DNA of 64,000 nt, from assembly GCA_002005505.1 (NCBI GenBank), contig KV908413.1, positions 183,348 through 247,347 on the forward strand. The letters run 5' to 3'. Numbering within the stretch: position 1 is the first letter of the stretch; every line of letters begins with the position of its first letter. Of the stretch, positions 1-30,527 are shown one piece after another. This DNA is from Botryococcus braunii (lineage: Eukaryota; Chlorophyta; Trebouxiophyceae). The position numbers and the translations under genes are program-made. Under the pieces are notes generated by a model. It was given only the letters and a program-made list of their open reading frames with translations, searched no databases and was not told the DNA's origin.

Positions 1-5
1 TGTGT

Positions 6-52
<47 letters not shown>

Positions 53-62
53 CGCGCGCGCG
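1..62. repeat. (TG)n microsatellite passing into (CG)n
   Basis: A TG dinucleotide run continues directly into an alternating CG run. Both are alternating purine-pyrimidine tracts of the Z-DNA-prone kind. The array is cut by the window edge. Confidence 0.95.
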
Positions 63-1960
63 TGCTCGCATGCACATGCATGCGTGCGTACTGGCGTGTC
101 TGCACATGCAATGATCATTCCTCCTTCTTCCAAGTAGGTGTTATATTTCAGATCATCGCAATGTACCCCTTTACATTTTTCTCAAGTCAGGCTTCATCAA
201 GTGTCGGTTTTCACTTCACTGGGACTCTGAAGTCTGCCATTGTCGAAGAAGTATCGAACAAATCTTATCATTTATTGTCTTTAATCATGCTTTGCTTAAT
301 TTAACACATGGTCTGGTCGACAGGAGCACTTGAACAAGATTCGGGGCCACAGAACAGTGTCCCCTATCGATATCGCTCAAGCGCCCCCTCCCAGAAGAAA
401 GTTGAATATATATAGTTTGCAGAGCTTGTGCTGCATTGTCGCATTGCAAATTCATCGTGACTTAAGAGCTTTGCAATGAACAAGTCCTTAGAACATCTAT
501 GAAACTCTGAAGGCAGGAGACTCATCAGCCATTCACGTTTCCTTGCACAGGTCGGACTCTGCCCAGTGCACCCCTACGGCCTCCTTGCCAAGCCTTTACG
601 GATATGCAGGGTTTAAATCCATCAAAGCCTATGGAATTCTAACGCAGGTCTACGAGCTATGTACTGGACTAACAGCTGGGAGTCTAAGCACTTCGTGGTC
701 TTAACTATGCCGGGGGCAGCCCTCCATGCTAAGCCGTTGCGAATAACGACTTCAAACTGGTTGACTACTCGGTTTACTGTTTTTCACACGACCAAATCAA
801 GATGAATCCCGAACCCATCCGTGAAGGCCATGACGCCACGTCAGGGCATTTCAATCCCCAGGAGATCCTGGTGGCCAACATGTGATCGGAGTTTGGTGCG
901 AAATATGCGACCTTTCAGCTCCACTCGACTCAAGATTTTGAGGTTTCGTCGTGCACCGGGAGGAACATTACGACTGCTACTACATTGAACGTTGCATTTC
1001 GCTATGGGGCGTCTTGGAAGCGTGCAGATACACTGATGTCTCCTGTCTCTGAAGAGGTGTGTTGACCTACCCTTTGCAGTTTGCGGATCAGTGGTACCGT
1101 TCCTTGATGGCTGTGTGGCATATCTGCTGTCAACAAGTAGACCATTAAGGAACTGGTTGCAGGCACTGCTCGGCGCTTGCAATCCTTCGAAGCGCCTCGG
1201 ACACTAGCACGCGGCCTTAGCCCAGCTCTTCGGCAGGTACGATGGACCTTGAACACTTTCCTGATGAGCCCTTATCTGTTAAGGTGTCCCATTGTGGGTT
1301 ACCATGCTTTATATGCTGTATCCATTGGAGCACAGACATCTTGTGTTGAGAGATCTGGCGGGCGGTCTCTGACCCTTATTATGAGACAATCCATTCTTGG
1401 GAACAGATCTGTTATGAGCCCTCTAATTGAAATTTCCTTAAGTTCTGTTTGTATTGACAATGTGAAAGGCCTACCTGGAAACGAGTGCTTGCTGTACGGG
1501 CTGCTGCCGTCGACCCTTACTTTCTACCTTCCCGGAGGTCTCCCCACCCCCCCCCCCCCAACCAGGAGTGAGCAGCATGCTAGTTTGAGGCCTTCCAAGG
1601 ATTCTGAGCATGTAAAAGCGGAAGGATAGGAAATTAATAATTCCCCTAAACCATGCTGAGCCTCTGGGATTGTGACTCCTGTCATGAGATTGCCAACATA
1701 GCTTCGTGCTACAATATAGATTTCCAGCCATTCTCCCAATTCCTGAACAGGCATTTACCGGAGTATGGTATTAATCGATAATCCAGCAGCTTACCTTTTC
1801 TGGATCTCGCATTTTTTGGAATCAAATTGGACTCAAGCAGTTTGGGAAGTCACTGGCCCCCACTGAAGGGAATGGGCTTTCAGCTGAGACGAGATACACC
1901 ATTCTTCCTGCTCTTTGAGGGCTGGCTGGTTCCGCAAGCACGCACCGCACGCACATGTAG
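63..1960. other. No gene recognised
   Basis: This stretch has no ORF with a recognisable family signature and no clear repeat apart from a short C-run near 1548. ORFs on both strands at 841-1629 overlap each other and carry no domain motif, so none is called. It could hold unrecognised exons or regulatory DNA. Confidence 0.5.
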
Positions 1961-1961
<1 letters not shown>

Positions 1962-2044
<83 letters not shown>

Positions 2045-2053
2045 GCGCGCGCA

Positions 2054-2114
<61 letters not shown>

Positions 2115-2136
2115 GCGCGCGCACGCACGCACGCAG
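1962..2136. repeat. (CA)n microsatellite interrupted and ended by (CG)n
   Basis: Long CA array with an internal CGCGCGCG block near 2040 and a CG/GCAC tail. The purine-pyrimidine alternation is unbroken across the junctions. ORFs read from it (His-Thr or Val-Cys repeats) are artefacts. Confidence 0.95.
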
Positions 2137-2705
<569 letters not shown>

Positions 2706-2935
2706 CCTCCTCTCTCAATTCCTCACTGCTTCTCTTGCTTGCCCACCTGGGCGGCTGCATCCCCTCCGCGAAGCGCTTCCCCGCGCTTCCCCGCTCTCCA
2801 TTCTCTGGTCAAGGGAGAGAAGAAGCGATTCTTCTCTGTCAAGAAGCGATTCTTCTCTACCCCATTCCGACCCATTCCGTCCTGTGAGAATGCACTATCA
2901 AGTTGAATCAGCCGGCATGGCGGGTTCCCCATCGT

Positions 2936-3092
2936 CCTGGAGGGCTCCCCCTTGCTGGAGGGCTCCCCCTTCCCGGAGGGTTCCCCCTTCCTGGAGGGCT
3001 CCCCCTTGCTGGAGGGCTCCCCCTTGCTGGAGGGCTCCCCCTTGCTGGAGGGCTCCCCCTTGCTGGAGGGCTCCCCCTTTCTGGAGGAGTCT
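2936..3092. repeat. 18-bp tandem minisatellite
   Basis: Eight to nine copies of an 18-bp unit beginning GGAGGGCTCCCCCTTGCT. The period is a multiple of three, so all frames are open and give Gly-Leu-Pro-Leu-Ala-Gly type repeats. It ends about 60 bp before the start codon of the membrane-protein gene, so it is probably leader or promoter sequence rather than coding. Confidence 0.9.
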
Positions 3093-3154
3093 CTCTTGCC
3101 TTGGCACCCCGCTCCCTACCAGCTGACGCGGCACTGGGCTGGCAGGGGCGTACG

Positions 3155-6128
<2,974 letters not shown>

Positions 6129-6496
6129 GCCCCAGCCCCAACTCCCTTCGGGACAGCCTTTTTTGAGCAGATTCCGGCCATGGATGATTTGACAGCGGTG
6201 TCGCTTCCACATGTGCATGCGCATGAGCGGGCACGCACGCACACGCGCGCGCGGGGAGAGAGAATGAGGAGGGAGAGCGAGAGAGGGAAAGGGGGAGAGA
6301 GAAGGGGGATAAGCTAAACTGAGAGAGAAAGCACCTGTCGGTGCGCTGAAAGCTTACGGTAATTGGGGCACAGCCGGCACGTGCTTGGGCTGGGAAGACC
6401 AATTTAAGTATGGCTTGGAGTGGCATGTGCTGTGTTCGAAGTCGAAAACCACCTCTGCCTAGGGCTGCTTGCGGTCAGGGCAGGCCTCGGCAAATC
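6129..6496. other. 3' flank of the membrane-protein gene
   Basis: Downstream of the TAA stop at 6126-6128. It contains a short purine-rich stretch near 6250-6310 and no recognisable gene. Confidence 0.4.
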
Positions 6497-6540
6497 GACC
6501 GGGTATTAGCTCGGTCTGCAATGCCCGCAGCAATGTTCGG

Positions 6541-6735
6541 CAACTTGCGAGCTGCCCATTTCTAGGCTGTACAATGTCCTGCTCTGGGGTTCCACATCAT
6601 ATCAACTGCGAACTGGCCACTCCTAGGCTGTACAACGTCCTGCTCTGAAATTCCAAATCATATGAACTGCGAGCTGCTCGTTCCTAGTAGGCTGTACAAT
6701 GTCCCGCTCTGAGGTTCCATGTCATGTTAACTGCG
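6541..6735. repeat. Three tandem copies of a 64-68-bp unit
   Basis: The core GGCTGTACAATGTCC recurs near 6566, 6630 (with one change) and 6698, each followed by GCTCTG, a TTCC block and an AACTGCGA block. The copies have diverged by point changes and a small insertion. Confidence 0.85.
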
Positions 6736-7189
6736 ACGCTCGGGCTCAAGAGGAAGTAAGCAGGAGTCATTGGCGGCATTGGCTCTCAATGCGTGCTGAT
6801 TGTGTGCCTTTTGCACATGCGTACATGATGCAAACAGCATGACGGGGTCTTTGTTTTGGCCTGTCACATGCCCCTGTGGCCGCTTCCGGTTCCGCTCGAG
6901 CCCCTCTGGAATCTGATGTGGTGTGTTATTAATTCTAAAGCCGGCTGCTCTTTTGCAGAGGGGGCAAAGGTTGCATGTGAGTTGCAAGGACGGGGCATCT
7001 GACCCTGCCCAGGTAGGGTCTTGTGCGCACTCCATAAATGTACCGGAGTGGGGAACAATCTGCCTGGGTTCTGTACTTCTTGACTCCAAGTAAGTGGTAT
7101 ATAGTCTACGTGTACTGTAGGACCTTGCTAGAAGTTCAGGTAGTGAAGGGGGTTCCATGTGGGCTCCACCGCAACTTTCGCACTGCATG

Positions 7190-7770
7190 AGGCTTGGAGT
7201 TCAAGATGATGAAAGGTCTGCAGGTCCCCCGGGTGGGACCCTGTACACTCAATGAGCCTTGGAGTTCAAGGTGATGAAAGTTGTGCATGCCACCCCGGGG
7301 GGCCCCCTGCGCACCTGATGGGGGCTTGGAGTTCAAGATCGTGAAAGGTGTGCAGGTCCCCCGGGTGGGACCCTGTACACTCGATAGGGCTTGGAGTTCA
7401 AGGTTGTGAAAGGTGTGCAGGTCTCCCAGGTGGGACCCTGCACACTCGATGGGGGCTTGGAGTTCAAGATGATGAAAGGTGTTTAGGTCACCCAAGGGGG
7501 GGGGGGGGGGACCCTGTACACTCGATGGGGCTTGGAGTTCAAGGTGATGCAAGGTGTGCAGGTCTCCCGGGTGGGACCCTGCACACTCGATGGGGGCTTG
7601 GAGTTCAAGATGATGAAAGGTGTTTAGTAAATTGAAAAATAGTTGCGGTATTATGTTTAGGCCAGCGGGGGTGGCCGACCCGTTACAATCTATGAGGCTT
7701 GGAGTTCCAAGGTGATGAAGGGTCTGCAGGCCACCCCCGGGTGGGGAGGAGGGGTCCTGTGCACTCTGGT
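7190..7770. repeat. Minisatellite, about 8 copies of a 64-75-bp unit
   Basis: The phrase CTTGGAGTTCAAG recurs about every 66-72 bp, followed by GTGATGAAAGG or GATGATGAAAGG, a GTGCAGGTC block and GGGTGGGACCCTG. Two unit variants alternate (CCCTGTACACTC and CCCTGCACACTC), which suggests a two-unit higher-order repeat. A G-run interrupts it near 7498. Confidence 0.9.
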
Positions 7771-8209
7771 GTGTGCACAGATAATCATGCGATTAGTCGA
7801 GTAGGCAGGGGAAGCAGGCAGAAGTAGGCAGTAGTAAGCAGGAGGAGGTCTTCCATTCGGGCGGGTCATCAATCGGAGTCGAGGAGAAGGGCTTTGATAG
7901 AGTGTCCGCTCCTGCCGTGTTGGAAAGGTCAGGAAGTAGAGCTGTCCATAGGAGGAGATATGGCCGCTTCACATAGATGAAGCGGAGCTTCCCACTTGGG
8001 GAGGTCCTCCGCGCTTCCAAGCCATTTACTTCCGCCTTTCGTATGTGCGGCAGCTGCTGCTCTGTGTCAGCCTTCGCGCCAGCCCCCCGGGAGGGAAAGT
8101 GTTCATGACGGCACACTTGGTTCAGGTTTTGTACAGCATGTGATTGCCTGATGGGTGCTGGAAACAACATTCACTGAAGATAGTAGCAGAGAATTCGGGC
8201 CGGCATCGT

Positions 8210-8760
8210 ACAGTTTCAGGTATGATACATCGGCAGTAAGTAGTCAATGGGGAGTCAATTTCAGGGTATGATACATTGGCAGGGAGTATTCACTCGGGAG
8301 TCAGTTTCAGGGTGTGATACACTGGGGAGTGAGTATTCAATCGGGAGTCAGTTTCAGATTATGATTCACTGGCAGTGAGTATTCAATCGGGAGTCAGTTT
8401 CAGATGATGCTACACTGCAGTGAGTATTCAATAGGGAGTCAGTTTCAGATGATGATGATACACTGCAGTGAGTATTCAATCGGGAGTCAGTTTCAGATGA
8501 TGATACACTGCAGTGAGTATTCAATCGGGAGTCAGTTTCAGATGATGATACACTGGCAGTGAGTATTCAATCGGGAGTCTGTTTCAGATGATGATACACT
8601 GGCAGTGAGTATTCAATCGGGAGTCAGTTTCAGATGATGATACACTGGCAGTGAGTATTCAATCGGTAGTCAGGTTCAGGTCTGATCCGTCGGCAATGAG
8701 TATTCAATCGAGAGTCAGATTCAGATATCCTATAGCGGTTGTGAGTTTTCAACCGGAGTC
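8210..8760. repeat. Minisatellite, about 12 copies of a ~46-bp unit
   Basis: The unit contains GTGAGTATTCAATCGGGAGT followed by CAGTTTCAG and a GATGATACACTGG block. Central copies are nearly identical and edge copies are degenerate, the usual pattern of array expansion from the centre. Confidence 0.92.
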
Positions 8761-10015
8761 AGTTTTTAGGTGCTTTCACGGTGGTATACACCTTGAGCCA
8801 ATTTCAGGCGTGCAGAAGCAGAGGCATGGTATTTCTCCCCTTCAGGCTGAGAGCGTCCCCATAACGCGCTCTATAGATGTACAGGAAATGCATCTACACG
8901 CATGTAGATTTGGATGCATACAGATTAAATTTGGATGCATAGATACAAAGGAAATAATGTCTACGAGAATTAGCTGGGACTAGATTCTCGATCATGACAC
9001 AGGTGCACGATTATCTCAGGGTACACAGGGGACCAGTCCCGGCTGTTGGATGTTGGGCTGGGTTTACATCAAGCCTGCTTCTAACACCGACCACTAACAC
9101 CAGTCGGAATAGTGTGGGGTTCCAGCGATGCTGTCATTGCTGCTTCGCTGCGGTGAGGCTCCGAAAAACTCTGTTTCTGGAGCTGACGACTTAGACCCAA
9201 GTAGGTGCTGCAGGGCTAGTGGACTTTCATTGCATTAAGGGATTCAAGCTTCTGCCTGTCATTTGTGGGTAGAAATTTGTGAGGTTCTAGCCGAGAGGAA
9301 TCAGGTGCGATCTTCTGCATGTACTATTCAGTGGCCCTCAGCAGATCCTCGCGCAGTTGGCCTCGGTCAAGCCTTGTTTTCAGGAAAGCTTGCAAGCTTG
9401 CCTGTACTGCCTCAATTGAGGAGGTGGCAGATTTTGTTGGTTGCAGGGGGGGGAAACTGTTCTGGTGGCCTTAGGCGCTGTACAGTTTTACTGACAAGGT
9501 GTCCCTTGTTGGTGTTGGAGGACTGGAAGGGGACGAGCTGTGTTACCAGCTTGCAAGGCCGGAAGGGGAAGACCGGTGGTGCCAATTGGAAGTAGAAACC
9601 AGTGACCAGTAGACCAAGTGTAAATCTGTCAGGAGTCCTGACTCAGTACTGCATCTGTAAATGCTGCAAGGCCCGACCAGAGTCGTTATGTGACGCAGGG
9701 TATTGTCCAATCCCTGCGCTTCACCCTTCGAAGCTTATGAGGACTTACCCCGTTGGATGTGCACTCGATCAGTCATGAGACTCGTGAGTGATCTGCTGCT
9801 GGCTACGCGTACTGTGCTTCCAGTGCAGAGCAAGTACGTTGAACCGACAGGATTCTTTGTTATCTTCCTCCGCAGGCCATTGTTAGTCTCAAAATCAGTC
9901 CCGCAGCCCGTGTGCACAGCATATAACAGGCAATTGGAACCTCACAACAGTCAGCGGAGATGGCTGTTGAATGACAATTGCCGATTCCAAGTCCGGGTCA
10001 TTGCTTGCTGAATCC
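8761..10015. other. No gene recognised
   Basis: Mostly unique sequence with a few plus-strand ORFs of 60-110 codons (8651-8983, 9263-9595, 9703-10011). None carries a family motif or a convincing splice-linked partner, so no gene is called. Confidence 0.45.
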
Positions 10016-10225
10016 AAATTCTTTGTGGGCAGCTTGCGTGGGGTTTTTTGGCAGCTGGAGCGCAGAAAGCCGTGTCAAACTTTGGGGCTTGAAGCTTTTG
10101 TTGAAGCCTATATGAGTTGTTCTGACCAACTTCTTTGTGGGCAGCTTGCGTTGGTTTTCTGGCAGCTGTAGCGAAGAAAGACGTGTCAAACTTGGGCTTC
10201 AAGGTTGTGTTGAAGCCTTTGCGTA
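10016..10225. repeat. Two-copy tandem duplication, about 112-bp offset
   Basis: TTCTTTGTGGGCAGCTTGCG occurs near 10018 and 10130. Each copy continues through a TTTTGGCAGCTG-like block, a GAAAG-CGTGTCAAACTT block and a GTTGAAGCCT block. The copies differ at many positions. Confidence 0.85.
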
Positions 10226-11493
10226 GGACCTCTAATATCCAGTTAGATGGAAAGGTGTAGCAACAACTTTTGAGCAGGACACAACGCAGCCCGGCACCAT
10301 CGGTGGTGCCCTTCTGTGGATGTCGTGGCATTGTTTTCTGCATCAGCATCTTCATTAGAGTTTTTTAAGGATTCGCTTAGTAAAAGTTTTCCCTGGGGTG
10401 GGCGGCTTCAATTTTGGGCAGATGTTGACATCAGCATCGGCTTTCAGGCTTTGCTGGGTTCACTGATTTTGAATGTTCTCTCGGGTGTATGGCTTCGCAA
10501 ATGTGCCCTGCTGTATGGCTCGCATTTCATCTATATGTGCCCTGAGAAGAATTCGCTCCAAACAGATTTCTTTCAACCTTGCTGTGCGTCAGGGCGTCTG
10601 TCCCCGTTAGAAACAAGCCGCTCAGATCCTAGCAATTGTTAAGACTTTTGGAAGTGAAGGGGGCCTCTGAATTTTGGGAGCTTCAGAATTTTGGGAGGGC
10701 TAGAAAAGTAAGCCCCGCCAATTTGGAACTGCTGGTTCAGGTTCGGGATAAAATGCAAAGGTAGATTCCTAATGCAGAGTATGTAAATGTTGCTCGAAGA
10801 GGAACGCGCAGTGAATGTTTTGTTTCAGACCGACAAGTGGTCTCAGCTGATTAATGATCCTTAGGATGTAGCCTCGTTGTGTGGCATAAATAGACATGAC
10901 CTGAGCGCCGCAAGCTACCAGGCTTGGATAGCACTGGCTTGGGTGTTGCGCACTGATCAACTTTAAAGACGTTGGACTTAGATTGTGAAAGCGTGTCCAA
11001 AGCGGAAAGCACGTATCCTACATGGGGGCCCCCATGTAGGATGACGGGGAAGCCAGGGGCCAACTCTTTTAGCAAGACACGTTAGGCATCTGGGTTGGCA
11101 ACCGAGGCATGGGATGGCTAATTCTGACCAATTGGTTCTTGCAAGCTCACCCTCGCTCATTGGAAATGTATTTTTCTATCTTTACACATGTCGAGGGCAG
11201 CTTTTGAGTCTCCTGCCGCTGTGCGGCATACTAGTTTAATGATATACTGTTTTTGTACGGTACTCACATGCTCCTGTAATGTGACATAGGCTGTACATGT
11301 GTTGATTTGTTGGGCCGTCGCCGCAGGTGGACTTGGTGAGGCCATGCCGCCTTCCACGTGAAGGGGTGGCTTCTTAATCAGCACTGTGAGACATCCCCAT
11401 GTACTTGGCGAGTCACTTTTGAGCACCTCTTTATGACGCGTGGGCCAGAGGGGGAGGCTTTCATTTTGAGAGATCTGTAGGGGTGTAAGGTGC

Positions 11494-11498
<5 letters not shown>
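10226..11498. other. No gene recognised; contains a perfect palindrome
   Basis: Unique sequence between repeats. ORFs on both strands (10316-10642, 10851-11160) show no domain motif. The only notable structure is the palindrome at 11015-11042, listed separately. Confidence 0.45.
11015..11042. repeat. 28-bp perfect palindrome without spacer
   Basis: Fourteen bases, ATCCTACATGGGGG, are followed immediately by their exact reverse complement. The GC-rich centre GGGGGCCCCC would favour cruciform extrusion in single strands. No transposon ends or flanking target duplication were seen. Confidence 0.9.
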
Positions 11499-11569
<71 letters not shown>

Positions 11570-11580
11570 GGGGGGGGGGG
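11499..11580. repeat. (TG)n followed by a G-run
   Basis: About 68 bp of TG ends in a run of about 14 G. Read on the other strand this is C-run followed by (AC)n, an arrangement repeated elsewhere in the window. Confidence 0.95.
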
Positions 11581-11803
11581 TTAATGCTAGTCTTTCCAAG
11601 ACTAGCAAATACGTGGTAGAATTGGACAAATATACTGTTAGGTACCACATTAACATAATGACACTCAGGTAAGGACGTCCACCCAGCCACGTGAGCCTCC
11701 CACAATACAGCAATCCGGTTCTGCTCAGGATCCTCCATTTCAACCGTCTTTCTCATCTGCTCTTGGAAATCAGGCGTGCTTGTGTGCCGTGCGTGTGTGG
11801 GTG

Positions 11804-12830
<1,027 letters not shown>

Positions 12831-12839
12831 TGTTCCCAG

Positions 12840-12946
12840 TGGGAAGGGGAAGGGGAAGGGGAAGGGGAAGGGAAGGGGAGGGGAGGGGAGGGGAAAGGGG
12901 AGGTGGGGGGAGGGGAAGGGGAGGGGAAGGGGAGGGGGGGGGGGGG
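12840..12946. repeat. Purine-rich GGGGAA/GGGGAGG repeat
   Basis: Six-base GGGGAA units pass into GGGGA-type repeats and a G-run of about 13. One strand is all purine for about 100 bp. Confidence 0.9.
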
Positions 12947-12965
12947 CACACTTGTTCGGCAACGT

Positions 12966-14147
12966 GTAGCCTTCATGACACCTTTTTCAAGCTTGAAAAC
13001 CGAACTAAACTTCTCTTCTGATAAATTCACTTCTAGATAATGAGATCGACTCTACACTTCTCGTTCCAGCTGATCAGTCATGACGGGGAATGCAAAACCC
13101 AGATATGGAAAAAATTGTGGGTATCCAGATATGGTCCAAACCGGTATACTGTTAGAAGGACGTCACGTAAATTCACGTGACCTCTTCGAGCTTGACCAGA
13201 CCTGGTCCTCCAAGCAAGATCCGCGAGGACACACCTGCTGCTTTACGCAAAATTTGTATTCTCGACAAATGTGCGTCTCACTGCAACAGTGGCATTGTTG
13301 CCACTTGAACGAGCCTTCCAAACTTCGAAGAATTCTCAATAAAGAACCAAGCATAACAGGAGAGAAAGTGCAGCTCTTCAGGAACACCCTTGCCCCTCTA
13401 GGGTACCCCGTCCACATAAACGTGTTTAGTGCCGGTGGGCCAATTCAGTGCTTGCGCCAGAACTTGTGTTGAGCTGTCTTTATAACACTAATTAGTTGCA
13501 CCGGTGCAAAGCAAGCGCCATAGGGGGATCTCCTATTCAGGCCACCTTGGAATCCCACAAAACCTTCCATTGTCCTTTTCAGCACACAATGGACTCTTGC
13601 GATCCTGCAGGGCACACAGCAGCAACGTCGCAGCTGAATGATCTGCAGCTCTCTTTAACACGTGACGGGTACATCTGGCATTGAGTGACTTCAAAACGTC
13701 ACCGTGAGAGCCACGTCTCCTTTTTAAAAAACCCGACCTCCACAGACGTCGACACAGTCCGAATTGTCATTGGAGAGCGAAATTTTGAACATTCAAAGTG
13801 ATAACTTTGCAAACGGGGGGTTGGTTTGTTTTTTTGGCCCGGGGGGGGGGGGGACGATGCAAGAGGGAAAAGAAGACGAGGGGACCCTACCGAATTCCCA
13901 AACAAACTAGTCAAAAGAGGCCCTTGCCTCGGCGTCCTGCCGGTACACTTCAAACGTTTGCAAACATGTCATGAATAAGGCACATGTTTTGCCGTTGTTT
14001 ACACACTAGGGCTGGAAGGCATAACATGTGTGTGTTAAGCATTATGAAATTAAGGGACACAGGCTGGCATAATAACCATGATATCTTCGCATCAACCACC
14101 CCTGGCGTTTCCAGACCCAAAGAACTAGAGAAGACGCGAGACATGCC
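12966..14147. other. Intergenic, no gene recognised
   Basis: It includes a 130-codon plus-strand ORF (13080-13472) and an overlapping minus-strand ORF (13163-13417). Neither has a recognisable motif, and the plus ORF is Cys/His-scattered without a zinc-finger spacing. A G-run lies at about 13840-13854. The 3' end of the minus-strand pepsin-like gene adjoins at 14148. Confidence 0.4.
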
Positions 14148-20707
<6,560 letters not shown>

Positions 20708-21255
20708 GGCCGCAAGCTACCGACATTCAACTATCGATCCTCAAACCTTTCTTGCACTTCCCTTCGGAAGAGTAATAAAGGGATCAGTGGTAACTCACTG
20801 TCACTACGCTAGCTGTGTCTGCTGGTCAAATTTGTGGCAGCTTCGGGGCTGCCCGACTCCGCATAGCGGCCCCCTTGTACCGTTTGTAACGGTTCCTCGA
20901 GCGTGGTGTGCATTCGGCCGAAACTTTTCAAATTAGGGATATAAACGCGGTGCAACGAAGACGGTTCGAATGTACGAAACTGCCCCACTGAGCGGACTTA
21001 TCTGCCCCAAATGAGCGCCGTTGTTCACTCGTACGGGCCCCTTTGAAGTTATGTCAAACTTGAAGGAGAGGATCCAGGAGCGATCCAGGAGCGATCCACG
21101 TCGCCAGTCGCGAGTCGGGACTTGGAAGTGGATCCGGCTTTCACTACAGCGGTCCTACGTAGGTATACCTGTTTAAAATAAAGAGTGAAGCCTATTCTAA
21201 CCGCATATCATAAATCCATCATGCAGGGACGCGGAATCTAGGGGCCAATATTCAA
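20708..21255. other. 5' flank of the pepsin-like gene, no other gene recognised
   Basis: This lies upstream of the ATG at 20707-20705 on the minus strand. The pair GGATCCAGGAGCGATCCAGGAGCGATCC near 21070 is a small direct repeat. No core promoter element could be assigned with confidence. Confidence 0.4.
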
Positions 21256-21261
21256 GGTGAT

Positions 21262-21720
<459 letters not shown>

Positions 21721-22011
21721 GGAATATCCACAAAGAGAAAAAGAGAATGCACTAAACAGTCATAAAGCGTAACAATAATTCATAACTTTTGTAAGGCTGT
21801 AGTTTAATGTATATGTATGCTAGAGTGTGAAAATGGAATTGAGGTTCGTAGAATAGTACTCTGAACAGGTGTGTAAAGTTTAAAGCTTGGAATCCCAGGG
21901 GAAGCAGTGAACTCCCGATTTAGAGAGAGCGGGGAGGGAATGAGGATGGAGGGAGGGAGGAGGGAGGGAGGGAGGAGGGAGGAAGGAGGAGGGAGGGAGG
22001 AACAGATGTAT
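21721..22011. other. Intergenic, GGGA-rich end
   Basis: Unique AT-rich sequence to about 21935, then a second short GGAGGGAGG tract to 22000. No gene seen. Confidence 0.4.
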
Positions 22012-22081
22012 GTGTTTGTGTGTGTGTGTGTGTGTGTGCGCGTGCATGCGTGCGTGCGTGCGTGCGTGTGTGTGTGTGTGT

Positions 22082-22131
<50 letters not shown>

Positions 22132-22139
22132 TGTATCTG

Positions 22140-22171
<32 letters not shown>

Positions 22172-22195
22172 TGCGTGCGTGGTGTGGTGCGTGCG

Positions 22196-22227
<32 letters not shown>

Positions 22228-22276
22228 GTGTGTGTGTGTGGGTGGGTGTGTGTGTGTGGGTGTGTGTGGTGTGGTG

Positions 22277-22307
<31 letters not shown>

Positions 22308-22322
22308 TGTGTGTGTGTGTGG
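22012..22322. repeat. (TG)n array with GCGT and GGTG variants
   Basis: About 310 bp of TG interspersed with blocks of TGCG and TGGTG units. Confidence 0.95.
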
Positions 22323-22967
22323 GGAATAGCAACGAGAGCGCACGCGCGCGTGAGAGAGAGAGAAGGGGGGGGGTTGGCGAATGCATAGAAATACTTAATG
22401 GCAGCGCTCGCACACTGGACTGCTTACTGACTGCAATTTGCATTGCACCGCTTTGTGAGAACACGCTGCACCAAATCCAAAGGTCGGGAAGCAACGGTAC
22501 CAGGGCAGCAAAAGGCACCGCTCAGTTTGTCATACCAAGGGTTACATATTCATTCCTCTCGAAGGTTGCCCTGTCAAGCAAGATGCACATTTGGAAGGAT
22601 TCCTCATTGGCATCGTTCTCGAAAGGGGAATCTCAATAACAAATCTCCAACCAAAAGAAGATCTCTGCCAAGCTTCATAAGCCGCCATCAAGGCACACGT
22701 TTGGTTGGCATAACCAAAAGAATAGGCTTCACCGTGTTGAGCACCTCCAACGTCGACATTCGTGCATGTATCAAGACTCACCGAGCTAATACGAACTTTC
22801 AGAAGCACAGAGCGCGCCCACAGACTGCCTTGCGCAAGTGTAGATCCCATAGGATTAATCCTACCTCTCCAACCAGGAATTGCCCGAGGCAATTTGGTCA
22901 AAGGAGATCTTACACTACTTAGCATACGATTGAATTTTCGGGAACAGCCTGTGACTGCATCCTGATT
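22323..22967. other. 3' flank of CSN6, no separate gene recognised
   Basis: It lies downstream of the CSN6 stop. A 127-codon minus-strand ORF (22542-22925) and a plus-strand ORF (22443-22922) overlap and lack family motifs; 3' UTR or unrecognised sequence is equally possible. Confidence 0.4.
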
Positions 22968-29339
<6,372 letters not shown>

Positions 29340-30527
29340 GGAAAACTCCTTGAATGTTTCGCCCTTAAAACAAAAGAAGAACCTCAACTCTCAAAAAGTC
29401 TGTTTACGCTGCAAGGCCCGTGTCCAACTCCTACATGTCATTTTATTAAGAAAACAAAATTCAACTTCCAGCATAATCACTTGTTATATAAAGACAGATA
29501 TCAGGTTTTTCAAAGGGTTTTGTAATCTGGAGGTGCCTATTTGATCGTGGGAGCGAGTTCCCAGATCTCCTGTACAATCAGTTCACTCCGGGTACTGTAC
29601 CCTCCATCGTGTCCCATCGTCCTGGGACTCTAGTTCACTTGCTAATGCTTTTCTACGAAAAGAAATATCCCGCAGTTGATATAACTCGGGATGCCTATGC
29701 ACCATGCGCGGAGTGAAGCAAAATAGCATTGGTGGGCGCCTAATACACGCGGTCTCGACTGTCGTCCAAGCTGCCGAGTTTGAGATTATGCTTATGCTAA
29801 GTATCGGCATCGCCATATTTCTTGTCCGAGGATTTGTGGTAAGCTAAATACTTCCCAAACATCACCTTTGTGGTGCTCTGTATGGCAAGAGTTTAACTAC
29901 CGCAGGCACGTGATCAAGCTAGGACGGCAACGCCTTCGCGAGACTGTTGTTTCTCTTAAAAGCATCCGCCTGACCAAAGCATATTCTACTAAATGTGCAA
30001 AACTTTATCTGCACCGACGGATTTGGGTTGCGGAAGAGGATCCTCATATAATAGTTGCCGTTGAAGGCTGGCAGGGTCTGGCATCAGTGTATCGACCCGC
30101 AGTCTTTGGTTGGAACTCTCACTTGGTGAATCAGATATTCAGGGCTGACTGCGTGATTGGCAGACCATTTGTCAGGGGTTGGCACTTGGAGTAAACGCGT
30201 TTTTGGTGTGTTGCAGGGCTTGGCCACTTCTGAAGATAAATCAATATCTTCAACTGTCTAGCAATATAAGTCACTCATATGTTTGTCAAAGTGAAGCTAC
30301 CATTGCATTTCCAACCTCCACAGCTGTCTTGCATAAAAGGACATATACTTGCGACAGCGGTGTCACGCAGGGAAGGTAATTTGATATTCCTGTCAAAGCC
30401 ACATGTTTCAACCGTTCCAAAAGATTTAAAGACCTGCTAGCGTTTGTGCTGAGCCTAATGTAACCGAATTTCAATATGTGTAGTTGTCCATGGCTGCTCT
30501 GCCAAAATGATTGTATGTTTTTGCACA
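29340..30527. other. Divergent intergenic region between CSN6 and the DUF177 gene, possible unassigned exons
   Basis: It should hold both promoters. On the plus strand an open stretch ending at 29838 (EFEIMLMLSIGIAIFLVRGFV-like reading shortened by a clean GTAAGC donor) encodes a hydrophobic helix, and a 108-codon ORF at 29868-30194 is rich in Arg/Lys at its start. Neither could be tied to a family or joined in phase, so no gene is called. Confidence 0.35.

Noticed and set aside
13080..13472. 130-codon plus-strand ORF
   Set aside because: No recognisable family, an equally open antisense frame, and no flanking exons.
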